Source of the DNA: Enterobacteriaceae bacterium
GTDB taxonomy: Bacteria; Pseudomonadota; Gammaproteobacteria; Enterobacterales; Enterobacteriaceae
Reading direction: 5' to 3'
Assembly (NCBI GenBank): GCA_031261005.1
Contig: JAISKF010000013.1
Coordinates: forward strand, 1-64,000
DNA: 64,000 bases
The notes below the pieces were generated by a model, which was not told the DNA's origin, searched no databases, and saw only the letters and a program-made list of their open reading frames with translations. Position numbers and translations under genes: made by a program. Positions 61,101 to 64,000 of the stretch are shown piece by piece (position 1 is the stretch's first letter; every line of letters begins with the position of its first letter).

Positions 61101-62584
61101 CCATGATGATCCTGCCGGTATCCCGCCAGCAGTACGCCGGTATTATCGGCGGCACTGTCATATAGCACCAGATCGGTTAAATACCGCCCGTCATGATGGC
61201 AGGCAATCCGGCGTCCGGTATCGCCCTCAAGACAATATTCAACCACCTGCTGGAGATGCTGCTGTGTGTTCCGTTCAAAACGCCAGCCGTTACCGTTCAG
61301 GTCTTCCATTCGGCTAAACCAGAGGGGGAGCAGTTCACCGTCTTCGAGCTGTTCTGCCCGATGCTGCCAGTCAACCGGTAGTGGAAAATGGTACTCGATA
61401 CCCTCTCGGGTTCTTAAAATCAGTTCATTATTCAAACGGTAGAGGGCATGCCCTTGCTGCCAGTCCAGACGGTGATGTTCCCAGCCCTCATAGACAGGAA
61501 GCATTTCAAACGCGGTTTTATGATCGGGAAACTGCGCGATTGCCCCTAAAATGCCCTCTGTGACCACCAGAGAGAGATGAATATCCGCCGGTGTTAACCA
61601 GATATGGCCAATTGCCCCGTCATAAGCCTGATGCCCGGAGTAATAGCGCTCCCAACTCAGTGGAAAGCGACCATCTACGGCAAAATCATGTTGCTGAACA
61701 ATAACTTCACCGGTAATTGAATGCACGGGTTCCGCGTCAAAAACGGTACATTTAATAAAACCTGACGGAAATTTTTTAAACAGTGCTTTAGCCAGTTTGG
61801 AACCGCGAAATGCCTTAAACAGTGCCAGCGCTATCGCCAGAAAATTGAGTGTCGGCGGTCCGCCGACCAGAACCGGACGACCAACCGGAATGGGGAGCGT
61901 GACTGCCGTCGGTAATGAAAATTCGGTTCGTTCCGTATGAGCGCCATTCTTCTTGCCCGGCGACATACCCACAACCCAGCAGCTTAACGATGGCAGTGCC
62001 AGATAGGAGAAAGGATCACCGTTAACAATCACGGTTTTACTTCCCATGAACGCTTCCGCATCACAGGACGGGAGATCTTGTACGTAACTGATACCCAGCG
62101 GGAAATGTAACCCCGGAATATGACGTGAATTCGTTCCTACCGTAGCACGCATCAGGTTATTGACCAGTACCGGTCGGTCAGAACCGCCGCCCTGCCCGAC
62201 ACCGGCACCTAACGCCTCTTTTTCTGAGTTCACCGCGCCCAGCGCGGATTTAACCATCGGGTTGTCCTGTACGGCTTCACTGTTCCATATTTTGCCGCCA
62301 ACCTGCCCTGCTGCGGCTTTAAAATCCTTGTTTTTGATGGCATTAGCCAGCGCCAGCGCTTCCTGCGCCAGTCCTGCCTTTTCCATGATGTCTGCAGGCA
62401 CATTCTCCTGAACGAAATTCATCACCAGTGAACCTACAAAGGCTTTAGCCCCGTTGACCAGTTCACGGAAATCCAGAACAACACCCACATGCGGGTGAGG
62501 AATGGGCACTGTTGCAGGTACGCTCACCGTATGAACATCCACCCCGACAACAGGGGATAAGTGCGTTGATGCCAGTACACTCAT
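58148..62584 (-). CDS. Rhs-family polymorphic toxin with PAAR-like N-terminus
   Basis: This gene encodes 1478 residues. Residues 1-270 include a PAAR-like region (STHLSPVVGVDVHTVSVPA and SKTVIVNGDPFSYLALPSLS), the T6SS spike tip. From about 290 to 1340 there are many YD repeats (such as YRYDVLGQLVEV) forming the Rhs cocoon. The core ends with PNTFSWADPLGL. The last 138 residues are the variable toxin, with HELIRHEYL, DLDHHTRGPEKDSRG and GGVHYHE; these histidines would fit a metal-dependent nuclease, but I cannot name the family. The tail is AT-rich compared with the core. The gene is coupled by ATGA overlaps to both neighbours. Confidence 0.92.
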   Translation of the reverse strand: MSVLASTHLSPVVGVDVHTVSVPATVPIPHPHVGVVLDFRELVNGAKAFVGSLVMNFVQENVPADIMEKAGLAQEALALANAIKNKDFKAAAGQVGGKIWNSEAVQDNPMVKSALGAVNSEKEALGAGVGQGGGSDRPVLVNNLMRATVGTNSRHIPGLHFPLGISYVQDLPSCDAEAFMGSKTVIVNGDPFSYLALPSLSCWVVGMSPGKKNGAHTERTEFSLPTAVTLPIPVGRPVLVGGPPTLNFLAIALALFKAFRGSKLAKALFKKFPSGFIKCTVFDAEPVHSITGEVIVQQHDFAVDGRFPLSWERYYSGHQAYDGAIGHIWLTPADIHLSLVVTEGILGAIAQFPDHKTAFEMLPVYEGWEHHRLDWQQGHALYRLNNELILRTREGIEYHFPLPVDWQHRAEQLEDGELLPLWFSRMEDLNGNGWRFERNTQQHLQQVVEYCLEGDTGRRIACHHDGRYLTDLVLYDSAADNTGVLLAGYRQDHHGDMVSVLDSHQQPYDFEYIDNHQMVRHTDRNGLSFYYAYTLHEDQVQRVHHAWGDHGLFDYTFVYHPERQETLITDSLGHTTILQYDERQLPLVRIDPLGGVKSYQYDGQQRGISEIDPCGNKTEWEYDPRANIVSRRYPDGSGIRIRYDERNKPTEIVDAENQRWQQQWNDKGNLISQKTPLGQESRYRYDVLGQLVEVHSGQQQTALTYDELGFIRQLRDIAGRATDFQFDRLGHLQTRRLANGDETRYQYDKKGRLISCQLEDGEFISCRYDHEDNLIEYRDRGKKVTKFAYFGQGRLSQQTLPDGNTLQYHYNTEEQLTGVTNQRGEHWQLKRDAVGRLIEERDYWGKARTYHYDEAGYLTQSLNPLGQLLAVTCDRMGRIVSKTPHGQPEKAETYAYNKRGQLTLAKNLHCEVTRKYNQVGALILESQQQQEVTARLEYRYNLSGQLTEQHHQLQHQIQTEETAFKQALRFEYNELGQLIRQQVDDHAPVEFDFDEIGRLTRQKQSEAVTSTFEYTKTGQLKRQSLHRSGNIHSDTIDYHYDVSGNLVMRSDSRGGTDRYFYDVLGQITRHSNPMGEIHDYVYNANGDRFVETEDPEGQRELTFNDGMHYRLNQAGQLIVREDGERSDRLEWDENECLSGFYRTGERGERYQYHYDALRRRIRKTCINRRDQVEKITYFIWDGDALTAEVSFSPLATGTNAKLDSRFFVYYLNTFEPLVLQCKQQGIGSLAPPEESGYYFYQNDPNGMPLRLYDAQGEIAWSAHYTAFGRADRLDEIKVKQPLRLQGQYFDEESGLHYNRHRYYDPRTGVFVCQDPIGLVGGINPYQYAPNTFSWADPLGLASLFDVGTYGSQNGGEHVGDGLQSHELIRHEYLRQEGLANDTRLSGNPAIALDLDHHTRGPEKDSRGIGGVHYHEGKIREERGLGRNEFSSTIDDELDITTEAMRRAGVPESKIYPLRTAAKSFYNKLKGCEKGEEQV

Positions 62585-63906
62585 ACTCGCTTCTCCTCCT
62601 GAGATGATGTCAGCGGATCAACGCGGACAAACTGCTCCCAGTCGTCCCCATACAATGCAGCGAACTTCTCGTGCATTTCGCCGTAGCGCCAGTCGGTCAG
62701 TCCAATTCGTTTATAAAGCCAGTGGGTTAACATCGGCAGTGAACTCTGTTTACGCAGCTCTGGCTCCATATTGAGTCCGGCATCAACCCCGTCAAAGGCG
62801 GCACTGAGTGCATTGGCGGGGCTTTTAGCCTTATCCCAGCATTCCGCGCGCATTCTGTCGGCTTCCACCGTCAAAATATAATCGGTATCCGCTAATGAGA
62901 ATTCAGGTATCCGATCGTAATAACGGGCTGCCATGTCATACTCTTTATTCATGTAATACACGCTGCAAATGCCGAAAAGGGCATTAACAATTAGTTTATT
63001 ACCAGCAGGGTGTCCCTCTTCTTTTGCCTGCTCCGCCGATGCCAGTGCGTCACCATAAGCCTGTAAAGAGCGCGGTTTATCCTGCCATTTCAAATACACT
63101 GCGCCGCCTATCAGATGAACCACCACGCTCTGATCAAACCATCGGGCATTATTACTGATGGCTAGTGCCGCTTTGGACAGATTTTCCAACCGCTGAGGAT
63201 CGTTATTTTTTAATGTCTCCGTCAGCTCCACAAAAAGACGGCGGAATTTTCCGCTATCCCCGCGTTCATTCGATTCGGCAATCATTTCTCTGGGGACGTT
63301 TTCACAATGGTACTGACCTTTTACTTGATAAACGCGCTGAGGGAAGTTGTCAGATAATTGAGTAAAGAGGTCTGTTTCCTGGGTGTACACCACAAAACGA
63401 ATACGTTCAGATGCCCAGTCACCTGACAGCGTTTCGGTTAATAGCTCATCTAACCAGGATTCTGTCTTGCTGAGGCTGTTCAAATTACCCGGAGAAAACA
63501 CCCATAAAAAACCGGGGAAAATATCAGGATGGTGCTGCATAAGGCTATCGGCTATCTGCAACAAATATTGTGTTTCTGTCGTCCCGCTTTCTTGTTCTGG
63601 TGCTAGCCAGTCAGCGGTGATCCCCTGCGCCAAAGAGCCATCACGCCGCTGGTCATAAAAATTAATAATATTCTGTACTATCGCAGCGGCATACTTATCG
63701 CCGGAGATAAAATCATCAGTAAACTGCATGGTGCAGCACCCATTTTCTTTCTGAACTTGAAAATAGGTGTTAAGCAAATAGAGATCGTCCTCATTCGCCT
63801 GCCAGTAGAGCAACTTTGCCTGTGGTTGCTCCGCAAATGCCAAAGCATCTTCATGAGCCAGCATAAAGCGACGTTCCACCGGATTTGAAGGCTGCCAATT
63901 ATCCAT
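62581..63906 (-). CDS. Unknown protein encoded upstream of rhs, possible T6SS cargo factor
   Basis: This gene encodes 441 residues, cytoplasmic by composition. The N-terminal half (about 1-200) has no motif I recognise. The C-terminal part (about 225-390) is helical with TPR-like periodicity (for example YLKWQDKPRSLQAYGDALAS and YYMNKEYDMAARYYDRIP). Its stop overlaps the rhs start (ATGA) and AAGGGAT precedes its own ATG, so it is part of the effector operon. Many PAAR-Rhs effectors need a small EagR-type chaperone, and none is present. This larger protein may fill a loading role, which is inference from position only. Confidence 0.75.
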   Translation of the reverse strand: MDNWQPSNPVERRFMLAHEDALAFAEQPQAKLLYWQANEDDLYLLNTYFQVQKENGCCTMQFTDDFISGDKYAAAIVQNIINFYDQRRDGSLAQGITADWLAPEQESGTTETQYLLQIADSLMQHHPDIFPGFLWVFSPGNLNSLSKTESWLDELLTETLSGDWASERIRFVVYTQETDLFTQLSDNFPQRVYQVKGQYHCENVPREMIAESNERGDSGKFRRLFVELTETLKNNDPQRLENLSKAALAISNNARWFDQSVVVHLIGGAVYLKWQDKPRSLQAYGDALASAEQAKEEGHPAGNKLIVNALFGICSVYYMNKEYDMAARYYDRIPEFSLADTDYILTVEADRMRAECWDKAKSPANALSAAFDGVDAGLNMEPELRKQSSLPMLTHWLYKRIGLTDWRYGEMHEKFAALYGDDWEQFVRVDPLTSSQEEKRV

Positions 63907-63970
63907 TGTTCGATCCCTTCTTATTATTTTTGTCTGGTTTATTTCTGTCTGGCTGATGACCCGTCACCCG

Positions 63971-64000
63971 TTATGGATTCAGTTTCACTACAGCACCCTC
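63971..64000 (-). CDS. Possible 3' end of an upstream gene (partial)
   Basis: Nine codons and a TAA stop read into the window from the right edge on the minus strand (EGAVVKLNP). A VgrG gene is the usual neighbour upstream of a rhs operon of this layout, but the visible part is far too short to say. The 64 bases to the next ATG contain the ribosome-binding site of the following gene. Confidence 0.3.
   Translation of the reverse strand, partial: EGAVVKLNP

Overview
The window is a chromosomal segment of a gammaproteobacterium of the order Enterobacterales. Most of it is E. coli-like core genome in long conserved blocks (kdsB-ycaR-lpxK-msbA-ycaI-ihfB-rpsA-cmk-aroA-serC; ycaO-focA-pflB-pflA; dmsABC-serS-rarA-lolA-ftsK-lrp-trxB-cydDC; mltD-gloB-yafS-rnhA-dnaQ-tRNA-Asp). 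Base composition is only moderately GC and the intergenic regions are AT-rich. This suggests a lower-GC enteric family such as Budviciaceae or Morganellaceae, but that is a guess from composition and gene order, and the genus cannot be read from the window.

Layout. 0-2 kb: a type VI secretion (T6SS) cargo locus with a PAAR-DUF3289 effector, two DUF943 putative immunity genes and a small orphan relic of a second DUF3289 tail. 2-8.3 kb: lipopolysaccharide/lipid A genes (kdsB, lpxK, msbA) and the ComEC homologue. 8.5-15 kb: ihfB, rpsA, cmk, aroA and serC, with an aspartate/glutamate racemase-family gene between serC and aroA. 15-24 kb: periplasmic asparaginase, ycaO, and the anaerobic formate module focA-pflB-pflA. 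23.6-28.9 kb: an anaerobic DMSO-reductase-type operon, dmsABCD plus a NapF-like ferredoxin. 29.5-42.7 kb: serS, rarA, lolA, ftsK, lrp, trxB and cydDC. Just after cydC the E. coli-like order breaks and jumps to the dinB/pepD/gmhA neighbourhood. 43-56.6 kb: pepD, a TPR protein, dinB with a LexA box, apbE, yafK, yafJ, gmhA, mltD, gloB, yafS, rnhA and dnaQ. 56.7-64 kb: tRNA-Asp, a decayed rhs fragment, then an AT-rich immunity candidate, a full-length Rhs effector and a gene of unknown function, all translationally coupled on the minus strand.

Two themes run across the window. First, anaerobic metabolism: pyruvate formate-lyase with its activase and formate channel, DMSO-type reductase, asparaginase II, and cydDC, which is needed for cytochrome bd assembly. 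A possible FNR site lies before focA. Second, both ends carry T6SS-type polymorphic effectors, and each has a relic of an earlier effector just downstream of the current effector-immunity pair. This is direct sequence evidence of tail replacement.

The least familiar feature is a family of non-coding intergenic repeats. Each unit has two GC-rich hairpins built on GGGCGRCA...TGYCGCCC, separated by a short spacer and flanked by AT-rich arms with conserved termini. Clusters lie at about 15.1, 16.7, 22.4, 23.5, 38.9, 46.1 and 49.7 kb. Six of the seven form inverted pairs around ansB, around pflA and around dinB-apbE-yafK. I do not recognise the family. All calls rest on reading the sequence and on remembered family features; no database search was run.
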